A stretch of DNA of 64,000 nt from Lyophyllum atratum (Eukaryota; Basidiomycota; Agaricomycetes; Agaricales; Lyophyllaceae). Below, in pieces: positions 42,329-59,958 of this stretch (the first letter of the stretch is position 1; each line of letters begins with the position of its first letter). The stretch is taken from assembly GCA_014905825.1 (NCBI GenBank), contig JACGCN010000016.1, positions 744,001 to 808,000 on the forward strand, in the 5' to 3' direction. A program made the translations under genes and the position numbers. A model generated the notes under the pieces. The model made no database searches and was not told where the DNA came from. It was given only the letters and a program-made list of their open reading frames with translations.

Positions 42329-44278
42329 TTTCAATGATGGCTTAAAGTCTGTTCGGTACTATAGTGCGCAGACCAGAAAGATCCTCACCTCCCGCAATTT
42401 TTGTTTCCTCAATCTCTCCGCTACTCAGCCGTCCGTGGATGCGAGTACGGCCCGAGGGGGAGCCTCGTAGTAACGTGCCGGAATCGAATGCACGAGAGGA
42501 AGACCAAGAAGTTGAATTGCGAGAGGCTGTTGAAGTTGATGGTAAAAAAAGAAAACGGCCAGAAGATGAATCAAAAGTGGGTGATGCACCGAGAACGTTA
42601 CGCCCGCGAAGCCGAATAGATTACAAACGGCTAGAAAAGTTGTTTCCAGATGAAGAGACAAATGAAAGTGTCCTTACATCTGCAGAAATAGTTTATGATA
42701 CTCTCACCGAGGCTCCCGTAGGAGGAGACGAGCCTAAAACCCTAAAAGAGGCCAGGAGGTCTTCCGACTGGAAGCACTGGGAAGAGGCTATAAAAGCAGA
42801 GCTAGATCAGCTCAGAGAAATGGGTACCTGGGAGCTCGTCGATCAACCATCGAACGCGGTTCCAATAGCAAATAAATGGGTACTCACCAAAAAGTTTAAC
42901 AAACTCAGCGAGTTAGTCAAATACAAAGCAAGATTAGTCGCTAAGGGTTGCGCGCAGAGACCTGGGCAGGATTATAACGACACGTTCTCGCCAGTCGTGC
43001 GACTAGAGACCATACGTGCGATACTAGCGTTGGTACCTGCAAAGAAAATTAAAATCCAACAGATGGATGTCAAGGGAGCGTACCTGAATGGAATCCTAAA
43101 GGAAGAGGTCATCATGCGCCAACCAGAAGGGTTTGATGACGGCACGGGAAGAGTTTGCCGATTGATAAAAACCTTATACGGACTAAAGCAGTCCGGCCGA
43201 GAGTGGAATAAGGAGTTCGATCGAAGACTGAAAGGAAAAGGGTTCGAACTGTTGTGCAGCGACCCATGCGCGTATATCCGACGAAAAGAGAACAACCTCG
43301 AGATTATCACGGTGTGGGTAGATGACCTGCTCGTATTCACGAACTCAGATCAGTGTATGGATAATCTGAAACAAGAACTGAAGTCCATGGATTTCGAACT
43401 CACCGATCTTGGGAAACCGAGCAAAATCGTCGGCATCGAGATTTCTCAGACTCCGGACTCTATTACCATCTCCCAAGCAAAGTACATTGAGTCGATCATT
43501 CGAAAGGAGAATATGGAGGGATGCAATCCGGTTACAACGCCTCTTGATCCAAATATAAAACTCGAGCCGAATCCAGAGGGAACAGACGGAAGCAAAAGCA
43601 ACACATACGTGTCATTGGTCGGATCTCTCCAGTATTTGGCAACAGCCACTCGGCCTGACATTGCATACGCCGTAAACAGATTGGGCGCTTATACCGCCAA
43701 CCCTAGTTTGGCACATTATAGCGCAGCCAAGAGATTACTTCGGTATCTATCTGGGACCAAAAATTATGGCATAACATACTGTGCAGCGTCATCCGGAATG
43801 CAAGGCGAAAATTTGGCCTATGGCTATTCAGACGCTGCGTACGCCAATGCAGACGATCTCAAGTCTATATCGGGATATGTGTTTTTATCTCATGGAGGAG
43901 CAATTACTTGGGCATCCAAGAAACAAGCCACAATTGCTCTCTCGTCTACCGAAGCGGAGTATGTTGCGCTTTCAGAAGCCTCCCGAGAAGCCATGTGGTT
44001 GCGTGCTCTATACGAGGAGTTAGGATTTGAACAGATCAAACCAACTCTAATTCTGGGTGATAATGATGGGTCCATAGTGATGGCCAAAAATCCCCAATTT
44101 CACAAGAGATCTAAACATATCAATATCTGATGGCATTGGGTACGAGAAAGGGTACAGGAGGAATCGGTATGTATTAAGGACTGCCGAGATCCCCAGCAAA
44201 CAGCAGATATCCTCACGAAGGCATTGCCTAGACCAAAGCATACCCGGCATGTGGTCGAACTCGGAATATCCAGGTCAT
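42329..44278 (+). pseudogene. Copia reverse transcriptase and RNase H
   Basis: After FNDGLKSVRYYSAQTRK the frame shifts near 42430 into a 580-codon frame. RT motifs are WVLTKKFNKLSELVKYKARL, QMDVKGAYLNGILKEEVIMR, LYGLKQSGREWNKEF and the catalytic VWVDDLLVF. RNase H follows: YGYSDAAYANADDLKSISGY, ALSSTEAEYVALSEASREA and LGDNDGSIVMAKNP. A TGA at 44128-44130 interrupts the end (KHINI then WHWVRERVQEES), again compatible with decay of CGA. The polymerase frame is otherwise well preserved, so the element died recently. Confidence 0.85.
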
Positions 44279-44375
44279 CGGCTTGAGGGGGAGTTGCTTG
44301 GGCGCAAGCCAGAAACCCGAGCCGGTCATCGGCTTGAGGGGGAGTGTTGGGGCACAAGCCAGAAACCCGAGCTCG
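44274..44375 (+). repeat. 51-bp tandem duplication of polypurine tract and LTR start
   Basis: GTCATCGGCTTGAGGGGGAG followed by a TGTTGGGGCACAAGCC-like start and CAGAAACCCGAG occurs at 44274-44324 and again at 44325-44375. The second copy leads into the 3' LTR; the first has an altered start (TTGCTTGGGCGCAAGCC). Confidence 0.75.
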
Positions 44376-44549
44376 TGTCGGAGATTCAATATTTACTATA
44401 CAAGGTAGTTGATCGTAGATACGAGTATATAAGCAGACGTCCGAGTGGGACGGAATACAAGTGTTACTTGACCAGCAATCTCTGCCTTCCATAGAAGGTA
44501 ACCTATCTACGCTAGCCATTACTACCGTAGCCTGTTAGCTTTGCTAAAA
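44345..44549 (+). mobile_element. 3' LTR of the plus-strand copia element
   Basis: About 205 bp starting TGTTGGGGCAC after the purine tract GAGGGGGAG. The 3' limit, set by comparison with the truncated 5' LTR, is TTTGCTAAAA, which lacks the usual CA end. TATATAAGC box at about 44425. Confidence 0.75.
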
Positions 44550-45046
44550 ACTTGTGGAATAAACATAAAACTCATGCGAAAATCTCAACCAGAGACATCC
44601 CTATGAAAATGAGATGGATTCCCTGTGATTTTGATATCGGTGATGATCCATACTAAGTTTATAACATTTAAAGCTGAATCTCTTACGATCTGATCATATA
44701 AGATTATCAATCATTTTCCTCAGGCCATATTCAACGAATAGCGTGGCGATAGCCTAAGGACTAGTTTATTTACATGTATTTACTTTAGATGTCCTTGACC
44801 GTAAACCACGACACGTTGTTGGTCTCCTTTTTCTAGCACGCGAGATTGTATTCCAACAGATGTCGGTTGAGCTCCTCTAACCAGCTCTTACCTAATTTAC
44901 ACTAACCTAACCATTTTACCGAAGGGGGCCTAAAGTAGCAGGAATATTCAGTGTTCTCGCCCGAGTGCATGTTGTTTGTCTAAGTCGCTGGAAATAAACA
45001 ACTGCCTATGAAGTGCCCAATTTTTTTCTCATAGCGAATAACTCTT
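44550..45046. promoter_or_regulatory. Transition from transposons to genes; upstream region of RRP9
   Basis: No gene or repeat is recognised. The sequence is AT-rich near the copia end and lacks an obvious TATA box close to the RRP9 start. Confidence 0.35.
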
Positions 45047-47107
45047 ATGCCTGACGCCTTCTTCACTTCTTCTAAACCCCGCAAACGAAAACGTGCAGAC
45101 TCCGAGGGTAAGGGCGCCCCATCTGGGAGTAGCGCTAAATTCTCGCGAAAAGCTCCGCCCAAGAGTTCCGCAAAACATGGCGCAAAGAAACCGAATGTCG
45201 TTCACAAGCAGAAAAGTCGCGTAGCAGATGAGGAGCTCTCTGACCAGACGGACGAAGGAGATGGCGATATTGCTGATATGGATCTGAGAGCAGATTTGGT
45301 TGACGATGATGTAGGGAGCGGAGAGGAGGATGAGGATGAGACTCCTGCACAGAAGCGGCTCCGCCTGGCCAAACTATACTTGGAGAGCGTCAAGGAGGGT
45401 TTAGGTGAGTCGTTGATTGATTTAAGAAGGGACTCAAAAAGCTGACTTTTTTCAGCGGACGGAGAGTTCGATGCGGCTGAGATCGACAAAGAACTTATAT
45501 CTGCGCGTTTGAAGCAAGATGTGTTGGAACATTCCGGCAAGGTCCATCTCTTCATTGCAGACTCGGTACGCCTTCATTTTGTTGTGGCGCTTTTTTCCTG
45601 ATTTTTCTTCTGTCGTCAGTTCGATTTTACGCGACCTCCAACGCAGGTCCTACGCACCCGGGGGCACCGATTCTCGGTAACTTCAGCGGTCGCTTCAGAA
45701 TCCGGGAAACATCTTTTCACGTCAGGTAAAGATGGGTTAATCATTAAGTGGGATCTTTCGACTGGAAAACGATTGGCAACCTTCCACAAAATCCGTATAC
45801 CCAGCTCAAAGGAGAAGGGAAAGGGCAGAGCTTCGATTGACCTCAGCGTCCAAGGCCACACCGATGAGGTACTGAGCCTAGCTTTAAGTAGCGATGGGCA
45901 GCATCTGGCCAGTGCTGGCAGGGATCGAAAGCTGGTAGTATGGGACGCGGAGAAGGGCGAATGCATCAAGGCTTTTGGGGGAACGCTAGGACACAAAGAC
46001 ATTATATCAGTGCGTGAAGTTTTGTTGTTTTCCCTAGTCTTAGACTTATTCTTGACAGGCGCTGTCGTTTCGCAAAGGAACACATCAATTATACAGCGGC
46101 TCCTTTGACCGCACCCTGAAAGTGTACGACCTGTCGCCTTCGGTCATGGGATATGTCGAAACACTGTTTGGCCATCAGGACCACGTCCTATCGCTTGATT
46201 CCCTTCGCGGTGAGGTGTGTGTGAGTGTGGGTGGACGTGATAAGACTGTTCGATATTGGAAGATCGTCGAAGAGAGTCAATTGGTGTTCCGTGGTGGGGG
46301 CCGAAGTCGGGTGCGAGAAGTCCTTGAAGGAGGTCTGCGGGGTGACGACGAGGGGGAGGACCCGGATGACGTTATCGACAACAATGTCAGGGACAAAACG
46401 AGGGCGACGGAGATGGCGACCAAAAAGTTCATCGAGGGAAGTATCGAGTGCGTCGCTATGATTGATGAGACGACGTTCGTGAGTGGTGGTGACAGCGGGT
46501 ACGTCTTCTCTCGTGCGTTGCTAGCATCTGCTCACAGTGGTGCTAGTTCGATTTGTCTGTGGACAACGCAGAAGAAAAAGCCTATATTCACTCAACCCCT
46601 TGCTCACGGCTTCAACGAAGCGACCAGTGAGACCGAAGGTGTAATCCGGACGCCTCGATGGATAACCTCACTTGCAAGTTTGCGGTATTCCGATGTGATA
46701 GCATCTGGCAAGTTCATTCGTATCCCTGACGTCGTCACTGCCTCTAAAGTGTCCATCTAGGCTCATGGGAAGGCAACGTCAGGATATGGAAGCTTGATCC
46801 CAAACTCAAATCATTCTCTCTCATTGGAAGTATACCTGCACCCGGCGTCGTTAACTCACTCCAACTCTTATCCCCTCCAAAAGAATTTTTCGAACGTTCC
46901 CCCTGGATGAAAAGCAGTAGATTGTCGACGGGTGGGGACAGCCCTCCAGAAGTTTCTGTATCCCGAAAGGGAGGTGCTCCAGCCACACTTCTTATCGCCG
47001 GCATGGGACAAGAACATCGTCTAGGACGGTGGCTGAGTGTGAAGGAGGGTGTCGCAAATGGTACTATTATAGTTGCTCTAGCCAACCAACATAATATGGG
47101 GAATTGA
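45047..47107 (+). CDS. RRP9: Rrp9-like U3 snoRNP WD40 protein
   Basis: Rrp9/U3-55K binds the box B/C motif of U3 snoRNA in the nucleolar SSU processome, acting in 18S rRNA maturation. A basic and acidic N-terminus (PRKRKRADSEGKG, then DEEDEDETPAQKRLRLAKLY) precedes a helical linker and WD repeats: RGHRFSVTSAVASESGKHLF with GKDGLIIKWDLSTGKRLATF, GHTDEVLSLALSSDGQHLAS, LYSGSFDRTLKVYDL, GHQDHVLSLDSLRGEVCVSV with GGRDKTVRYWKI, and WEGNVRIWKLDPKLKSFSLI. Six exons: introns at about 45405-45455, 45566-45619, 46010-46058, 46499-46546 and a GC-AG intron at 46708-46760. About 600 residues, complete. It is followed head to tail by ATG7 after about 160 bp. Confidence 0.85.
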
Positions 47108-47265
47108 CGCGAGATTTATCCTTGTTTCCTGAAAGGATGAGACTGGCAGTGAGGGGGTCGACGCGTGAGGTCGTGTGATGCTGCAGACACCAAACCTAAC
47201 AGGGACAACGGACAGGGCCTAATCAGGCAGCTCTCCCTACAGGCTCTCCTCGAGTAACTGCCAAG

Positions 47266-49823
47266 ATGCCAATCGTCCAGTTTGCACCATTTTCCTCTCT
47301 GGTCCAGCCTTCATTCTGGCATGAACTTACAAATCTAAAGATAGACGTGCTTCGTCTGTCCGACGAAGCTCTCACCATCGCAGGATCCTATTCTGTAGGT
47401 CGATCAGTCACCGATCGTGAATCAGGCAAGGAGATAGTATTGGGTTGTAATTTGAGCGTGGGTTCGGAATCTTTCAACAAGGAAATCAAGTAAGTTGACT
47501 GCTAGTGCCACTTCTGCAGATGTAGTAAACTTCGAAGGGTCCAGCCAGGATCGATACCAGTATCGGGCACGTTCAAGAACTACAACACGATCGAAGAGTT
47601 CAAGGCTGCAGACAAGACAGCTTTATTCAACCAAGAGGCCGATAAGGTATGTCAAATTTGTCTTTCTTCTGCGATAATACATTCATATCATCTTCGTGAA
47701 TGTTGTGTCCTAGATATGGGATCATATATTGACCACACGCAATATCACCCTCCTGAATCACTTTCTCCTCATAACTTACGCGGATCTCAAAAAGTACAAA
47801 TACTATTATTGGTTTGCGTTCCCTGCGTTCGTATCGAAGCCGGCATGGGAGATATCAGAAGATGGATGGAAAGAAGCCACCGACGAATTCTCTGTGGAAG
47901 CTGTGAGTCGCGCTCAATTGTCCCGAGATATCCTCTGAATCTACTTCCAGCTCGCTAGAATCCATGAGCAACTCCGCTCAGCCCCCCTTCCATTCTTCGT
48001 TGTGGGGGACGACGCGAAGATAGCGCCTGTGAAAGATTATTCCGACTTCCTTAAATCGACGCCCTCTTCAACACCCACTGTAGCGTTCGTAGACCCCTCT
48101 GCTCACCCCACAAACCCAGGATGGCCATTACGCAATCTGCTCGCATACTTCCGTGCACTCTACCCGGAAATTTTGTCTATTCGCGTGCTCTGCTGGCGCG
48201 ACACTGAGCTTCCCTCTATCTCATGGAGGAGTCGCGTCGGCGTGTTGAGTATCGTCAACCCTCCGCCACAGCAAAACGAACGGCCAAGCGCGGTTGGTTG
48301 GGAAAAGAATACGCAGGGAAAACTTGGACCCCGAGTGGCGGATCTAGCACCCATGATGGACCCCTCGAGGTAGCAATTCCCTTTTGTTGCGGCGGCATTG
48401 GTCTCATGGTTATTTCCTAGGCTCGCGAATCAAGCTGTGGACCTCAATCTGAAGCTGATGCGATGGCGCATCCTGCCCGCTCTCGATCTCGACAAGATCT
48501 CATCGACTAAATGTCTACTCCTCGGTGCTGGAACGTTAGGTTGCTACGTCGCAAGGACGCTGATGGTGGGCTCTCTCTCTCTCGATAGTTGAAGTCCCTG
48601 ACACATTCAACCACAGGGATGGGGTGTTCGGACGATAACGTTTGTCGACTCAGCGCGCGTCTCGTTCTCCAATCCTGTCCGCCAGCCGCTGTTCGAGTTT
48701 GAAGATTGCCTTGATGGGGGTAAGCCCAAGGCGGAATGTGCCGCGGCACGGTTAAAGAAGATCTATCCTGACATCGTACGTTGTGCAATCCATTCTACCT
48801 ATATCCAGGCTTACATTTTCCATACTAAGAACGCATCCGGCCACTCCTTCTCCATTCCCATGCCTGGCCATCCTGTCCCAGCGGCCTCTGTAGTTCAGAC
48901 CAGGGCGGACGTCGAGAAGCTTGAAGCGCTCATCGCAGAGCACGATGCTGTCTTCCTCCTCATGGACTCACGCGAGAGTAGGTGGCTACCCACCGTCATT
49001 GGCGCAGCTAAAGGCAAAGTATGCCCCTCCGTTTCATTGGTCCGAAATATGACGATAACAATACATAGATCGTCCTCAACGCTGCCCTGGGATTCGATAC
49101 ATTTCTCGTAATGCGCCATGGCCCGCGTAGCAACTCTGTCCCTCTCAAAACTTCACGGCTTGGCTGTTATTATTGCAACGATATCGTTGCTCCCTCAGAC
49201 GTGCGTGCTTCGATCAATGCTACCCTCAATTGTAAGAGACACGAGCCATGTTGCAGTCATTGACCGATCGGACCCTTGATCAAATGTGCACCGTGACGAG
49301 GCCAGGGCTAGCTCCCATAGCAGCGTCTACGGCTGTTGAGCTGCTCGCATCCCTTTTGCAACACCCCGATGGGTATGTACGATGCCTTCCCTACCAAATA
49401 TCAAAACCATCTGACACAACTTGCAGACTCCACGCCGCCGCCCCGCCAGCAAACCAGGACCCAGGCTCCCATAGTGAAGATAGTGGTGGCAGCGTCCTTG
49501 GCCTTGTCCCCCACCAGCTTCGCGGATTCCTAGCGCAGTTCCGGAACGTCCATATCGTGGGCGCTGCGTACGATCGGTGTACTGGATGCAGCGAGACTGT
49601 TCGTTGTACTTCTTTGGCAGCTTTTGTGAGGCTTATTCCGCTTTGGTTGTTGATATAGGTGCTGCAGGCATACGAGAAGGAAGGGTTCGAGATGATGCTG
49701 AAGGCGTTCAATGATTTGAAATATCTCCCTGCGTTGACAGGGTTGGACAAGTTGTATGACGAGGGAGAAGCGGCGCTGGAAAGTATTGATTGGGATGAAG
49801 AGGATGAGAATGCTGACTTCTGA
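47266..49823 (+). CDS. ATG7: Atg7, E1-like enzyme of autophagy
   Basis: Atg7 activates Atg8 and Atg12 by adenylation and thioester formation in the cytosol. The N-terminal domain starts [20 protein letters not shown] and contains [20 protein letters not shown] and [12 protein letters not shown]. The E1 domain has [20 protein letters not shown], the nucleotide loop [16 protein letters not shown] (about 48515-48565) and [20 protein letters not shown]. The catalytic cysteine lies in [13 protein letters not shown] (about 49272-49310), preceded by LGCYYCND. Introns are short; one lies within the E1 domain after RTLM. The C-terminus ends [12 protein letters not shown], an acidic tail like that of other Atg7 proteins which recruits Atg8. 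Complete, about 690 residues. Confidence 0.9.
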
Positions 49824-50144
49824 GAGGAAGCGTGATTCATGACTGATGTGATTTGATCACCAATTATCTGTAGCAACTGATACCCTGTGTATAATATATA
49901 TTCATGAATAGTCTGTATATCGATGCCTTGGAATGAGCATCTCGGCCAATGAGATATCGCTTTGCATTACACCTCTCACCCTTATGTTGCGGCGTGCACC
50001 ACTAGTCGTTACGACCGCTTACGACTTGATGTCCAGACGATTTATAAAGATTGGATAGCGTAGCTTTATCAGACAAGGTAATGATGTTTAATCTACATAG
50101 GGTATACGAATAAATTAGCCCGGAGCGAGTCACTATCAAAGAAG
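49824..50144. terminator. Convergent 3' ends of ATG7 and the Sel1-repeat gene
   Basis: About 320 bp of AT-rich sequence between the stop codons of two convergent genes, with AATATATATTC at about 49893 as a possible processing signal. No other feature is seen. Confidence 0.4.
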
Positions 50145-51950
50145 CTACTGAAACTTCTCCTTGTAGATCCAAGCAAGCCCAATGTCACTTTGACCTTGCG
50201 CAACCTACACGGTAACATAAGTAATGTTGTCGGCTATGAAAATGCAAGGCAACGTACCGCAGCACGGTACCACTTCGCTGCCTCTTTTCGATCTTTCTTG
50301 CACCCCTTCCCATTTGCAAGGCAGAATGCAAGATCGCTCTGGGCGTCAGGGTCGCCAAGGCGGGCGGCAACGGTATAGTAACTCTGCGCAAAAAGGTAAA
50401 TCATGTTGCCGCATACAAGACCCCACGTACAACAGCCATCTTCTGGTCTTTGACAACCCCCCAACCCTGGAAGAAACATTGCCCCACTTCATAAATAGCC
50501 AAGACAAGCTCCGTCTGTATTGAATGTTAGGAGATTCAAGGCTTATTACAGATAGAAGCCTGGAGGATACCTGAACGACGGCAGAATCCACAGTTGCCCC
50601 TATTCGCGCGTGCTCAAGATCGCCCACAGCACTCTCTGCTGCACGGCTGAGCCACTTGAATCCTATCTTCTCGTTCTTCTCGCACCCCCAACCGTGCCGT
50701 AACGTTAATCCCCACATCAGCATTCCAACGCCACACCCACCATCTTCTTTTGCACTCTTCTCGAAACACAGCGCGGACTCTGTAAGCCTATTAGCCTCGT
50801 GGTGCTGTATGCCCAGCTGAAGATATTCTTGTGGAGTCTGTCTCCCAGATTTTGCGGGGGGGTTGGCATTTGGCGTGGATGGCTGTGGAAATCGAATTGG
50901 GGGGGTTGGCGCAGCTCTGGGCTTTGAGGTGAAAGCAGAAGGGTCCAGAGGGGCATCGGGGAAAGCCCCGTCTGTTGGTGAAGGTGCAGCACTATCGAAT
51001 TGGTAATATGAGTAAGTAGAATATAAACTAGCCGGAGAGCCACTCCTTGGAGGTGGTCGGTTCGGTGTGTTCGCGGACCCGTGTGAAGGGCGCAAGCTCG
51101 TGTTGGGCGTCATATATGGGGGTTGCGACGGTCGAGGAATCTGCTCACGCAGAGGACTTGGACTCCTTGCGCCTGATTGAGCACTTCGTATCGAGGCGAC
51201 GGGACTTTGGGATCTCTCCTTTGTAGTCGAGATTGGCAAGGATACACTGCCACCAACCGATGCAGACATGACTTCATGATCATGCGCGGGATGTGTGTCG
51301 CGGTGTGATTCACTAGGCGATGCAGCGCGTCGTGCATTTCGCTCCAAGACCCTGCGCTTTTGTTCCTCATTTTCCGGGGTGGCAGAGATCGGCGGGCGCA
51401 CAGGTCGAGAAAAGTTGTTTGTGATAGGTTTCACCACTGGCATCCTTCCTTGACGGGGAGTGTATTCAGACATTTGAGGGTCCGTTGGCGATGAGACGAT
51501 GACTGTTGGGACTGATGAGAAGGGGGTCGGGGGTTCTGTAGGGTAATATGTCTGCATTGGGCGATTGGAATTCGAGGGATATGGTCCCCGTCGAACCGTG
51601 TCGGCTGAATTTGCGGACTGCCATGAGTCGCGCAATGCTGGCCCGGTATTGCTCGAGTAGATGCTGACATCGTCATAATAGCGATGTTCCAGCTCCGGGT
51701 CAGCATACAGATTCCGGGATTCGATAGAGGTCCTGGTTGAGTTTGTGTACGAATTGCTGTCGTTCGATGATGCGGTCGCTGTTGAATTGCGAGCGAAGTG
51801 ACTGTGCAACAATGGCGATGTCGGTGGGCGCTGCTGAAAGTGTCGCTCCGGGGACAGGGGATATATGGGAGGTGGCTCAGGCTTCCGAGAAGATGTGCGG
51901 CGAACAAGAGATTCAAGTGGTGAATGAAATTTGTACGCAGGGGTGGCCAT
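50145..51950 (-). CDS. Sel1-repeat (HCP-like) protein with disordered N-terminus
   Basis: The chosen start is MATPAYKFHSPLESLVRRTS at 51950. Residues 1 to about 380 are Ser/Pro-rich and disordered, with many possible kinase sites. Sel1/TPR-like repeats follow: TPQEYLQLGIQHHEANRLTE, GCGVGMLMWGLTLRHGWGCE, EVGQCFFQGWGVVKDQKMAV, YYTVAARLGDPDAQSDLAFC with LANGKGCKKDRKEAAKWYRA, and the ending GQSDIGLAWIYKEKFQ. Three or four introns lie in the 3' third. Sel1-repeat proteins with long N-termini act as scaffolds in fungal cell-cycle and chitin-synthase regulation, but the exact orthologue cannot be fixed here. Its 5' end faces the 3' end of PRP16 at 120 bp. Confidence 0.7.
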
Positions 51951-52070
51951 GGTCGGTGCTAGCTGTCCATAATTGATGGTCACCGTCAACTCCCAAGCTT
52001 GGTTCGCATCATCACGGGTCCACATCCATCCAATATTAAATACATTTGCAACATCTAGCTTCTAATCTAC

Positions 52071-56997
<4,927 letters not shown>

Positions 56998-57664
56998 GGC
57001 CAAGGTGAGGTGAGTTACTGTAGCCTACCACACGAATTACGGAGCCGGGAGTGGTTTATTTGCCAAAGTCTTCCGATTGTTTGGCACCTGACCAAGATCC
57101 TCCATCCAATGTAGACCTCACCTACTAGCAGCTGCTGCAACTTGGTACATTCATATTGCACTGTTTCTACTGATCCCATGAGAGACCTGATATGTTCAAA
57201 CAAGGACGTCGACCGGCTGAATCGAGATAGACTTAACGATCGACTCTGCACAGTGAGCCATAACAAACATATCTCATGGGTCGTATCCTACATCCCAACA
57301 GTATACCAAATCCGAAACGGCTGGTGTCGAGACTATGCTCATTCAACGTCACACCTGATGAGTACGCTTATATTTCAGTTCAATGTAAATCGGCATCAAA
57401 TCAGCGACGAATTCAACTGTACTTCGTGTCCTTGGTGAGTCATTTCAGTCATAAGACAAGGTCAATGGTCAGTGCAGCCAATCGCGAAAACAACTTCATG
57501 GGACTAGAACGCTATCTTGAGGCAAACAACCACACCCATGTAAATCGACTGGGACATGTGCATTGAGAGATGCTATTGGCGAGTTTCCACTTCCATTGTC
57601 CCAAGGAAAGTGATGGTATTTTGGCATACAGACATATGGTACACATAGGTATTTGTGAAAGAGG
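56998..57664. promoter_or_regulatory. PRP16 upstream region and thiolase 3' flank
   Basis: About 670 bp. Open stretches on the plus strand at 57142-57566 carry no known domain and may be chance. It must contain the PRP16 promoter and the thiolase terminator. Confidence 0.35.
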
Positions 57665-59665
57665 TCAAAGCTTCGCGTGTTGAAACACATACTGGGATGA
57701 GTTCTTCGACTTCACCTTGTTGACGTCGTCTAACGTGATAGGACGACATTCGTGAGCATGATTGTATCCTAATCTATGTTCCGAGAGTCAGCGAATAAGA
57801 TTCTCAACTGCGACGCTCGACTTTTTCAGATACCTTGCTCTCCCATCGACGCCTCCAGGCTTGAAGAATTCGGGCCGGCGGAGCAATGAGACGACGACGG
57901 CGCCGCCGAGGCCCACGTTATGGACCAGACCATACTTCCCTCTTTTATCGGGTGTCTCAAAGAGGCCTGGAGCCTGCATAGGACCAGCCCCTGTGAGGAA
58001 TCGATAATATAAGTATCACTTTCGACGCATGGCAGGTTCCTTACATTCGCGCAATTGCACTGTATGGCGTGATGAACTTAACAACATATGGCAGACTTAA
58101 ACCCACGCACTCATGATATAGAAATGCATTCCAAGGCCAGTGGCGCCTAGTGGATGCCCTTTAGCTTCCAAACCTCCGCTGGGGTTTACGACGTATTTTC
58201 CGCCATACTGCAAGATAGTCAGGTCCAAAAGGCGGCTCGACGACTTATACCAACTGACCGTGTTATCTCCACGGTCCACCAGCTTGTGGGCTTCGTCTAA
58301 AGCACAGAGGCCCAGAGCTGGGTAGGTAATAAGCTAGTTAAGGGATATTATCCACTCGTTCATCCCGTTCGCCAAGATAAAAAAACGTTATACCTCGTTC
58401 GCAGCAAAGCAGTCGTGTAGCTCTACGACCCCCACCTGGTCTCTTCCCTCCCCTTCGGCGAAACCAGCTTCCTTGAAGACTTTATCAGCACAAGTTTTGG
58501 ACATAGTGTATCCTACGACGTCCATCGCGCTTCGGCCCTCAAAGGTAACAGGGCTGTCTGTCGTCAATGCTTGGGAAACAATTTCAATCGCCTGATTTTC
58601 GAGACCATGCTCGTGAACGAAACTTTCGGAAGCCACGATACAGCATGCGGCACCATCCTACAGCAGGAATTTCAGGGAGAAACAGTGAAGGTCGAATCTA
58701 TGCACCTACAGATGTTGGGCTGCACATGAACTTTGTCAGTTGGTTGGTGATCTTCGGGGCGTTCATAACCTGCTCGACACTCCACCCATCACGAAACTGC
58801 GAGTATGGGTTGTTTAGCGAATGCTTGTGGTTTTTGGACGCTGCATTCAGGGATTAAACTAAGTGGTTGTGTAGGTCCACGCACAAAAACGTACCTATTT
58901 TCGCCAAGTGTTCAATATTACCGCCATATTTCGCGAAATACTCTTGGGCTCCATTTCCAAACATTCGTGGAGCGCCAGGACCATGATTCTCTCCAAGCCA
59001 TTCCTCTTCAATCTCTGCACTTCGTGCATTGATAATCAACGTGGGAGGTTCACGATCAGGAAAGTTTGTCCCAAGGCTGCCAGGTTTCATACGTTCAAAC
59101 CCGAGGGCCAGAGAGCATTCTGCCTGTCCGTATTTAACAGTATTGTTTGCTTGATACAACGCCGTGGACCCAGTGGAACAGTTATTGTTCACATTGACGA
59201 TAGGGATTGTGGTTAAACCAAGGTTATAAAGGGCGCGCTATGAAATGGAAAGGGGCGGTGTGTATGAGCGTTGACAATGATATTGGAGAGAAACTGGTGT
59301 TCGCGATACCTGACCGCTGGTAGAATCACCGTAGCAATAACCGACATATGCATTCTCAATTGCATCATATGTTATGCCTATACCATAGTTGAAGTCAGCC
59401 GTGTATTAGTGGAATGTGACTTTGAGGCTTTCCTGCATCTAGAAGGGCTTTCGTAGCAGCTTCTAGGCCCATCTATGGCGAAATCCTGTCAAGGCACTTT
59501 TGATAGTCAGATATAGAACACGCTTGTACGTACGTCTTCTGTGCTGCGTTTACCCCTAGGCTAAACTGGAGAATTGATGATAATCTAGTGGCATGTAACG
59601 CGTTTCCTGACCTTGATGAATGCCGTGCATCCTCCTCCGATTAAAAATGTCCTTCTGCCTGTCAT
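57665..59665 (-). CDS. Peroxisomal SCP2-type thiolase (acetyl-CoA C-acyltransferase)
   Basis: It starts [18 protein letters not shown] at 59665. The thiolase nucleophile lies in [16 protein letters not shown] (about 59140-59190), a second region reads [13 protein letters not shown] (about 58395-58435), and the third motif is [19 protein letters not shown] (about 58130-58190). Near the end is [16 protein letters not shown], in which the histidine replaces the second cysteine of ordinary thiolases, as in SCPx-type enzymes. The C-terminus ends HAKL, a type-1 peroxisomal signal (AKL). There is no C-terminal sterol carrier domain, so it is thiolase only, about 450 residues over about nine exons. 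It would cleave 3-ketoacyl-CoA, probably of branched or sterol-derived chains. Confidence 0.85.
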
Positions 59666-59958
59666 CTTTCAGCTGGGAAGGTATGTGGTTGACTACGAAG
59701 GTGTTGCTTAGAGTGTGATTTCCGACATCCTTATAAAGGATCAGCTTGTCCGGTTGCTCGGCTTTTGACAAGTCCGGTTCCTGAGCTTACGGCCATGTGT
59801 GCAGGCTTGGAAGTATTACTGCTGAGATATTGCTAAGTACAACCTACTGCAACTCCGAACAATGAGACCATACATACTATGTCGTCTGCAAGCGTTACGA
59901 AACACAGCGTGAAAAAAACAAATGCACTAAGGATGCATGCGACTCCGCTAGACCCTCA
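59666..59958. promoter_or_regulatory. Thiolase promoter and DNMT2 3' flank
   Basis: About 290 bp between two genes in the same orientation; no distinct motif recognised. Confidence 0.35.

Noticed and set aside
57142..57566. Possible small gene between PRP16 and the thiolase
   Set aside because: No domain, no consistent splice pattern, and it lies where the PRP16 promoter must be.
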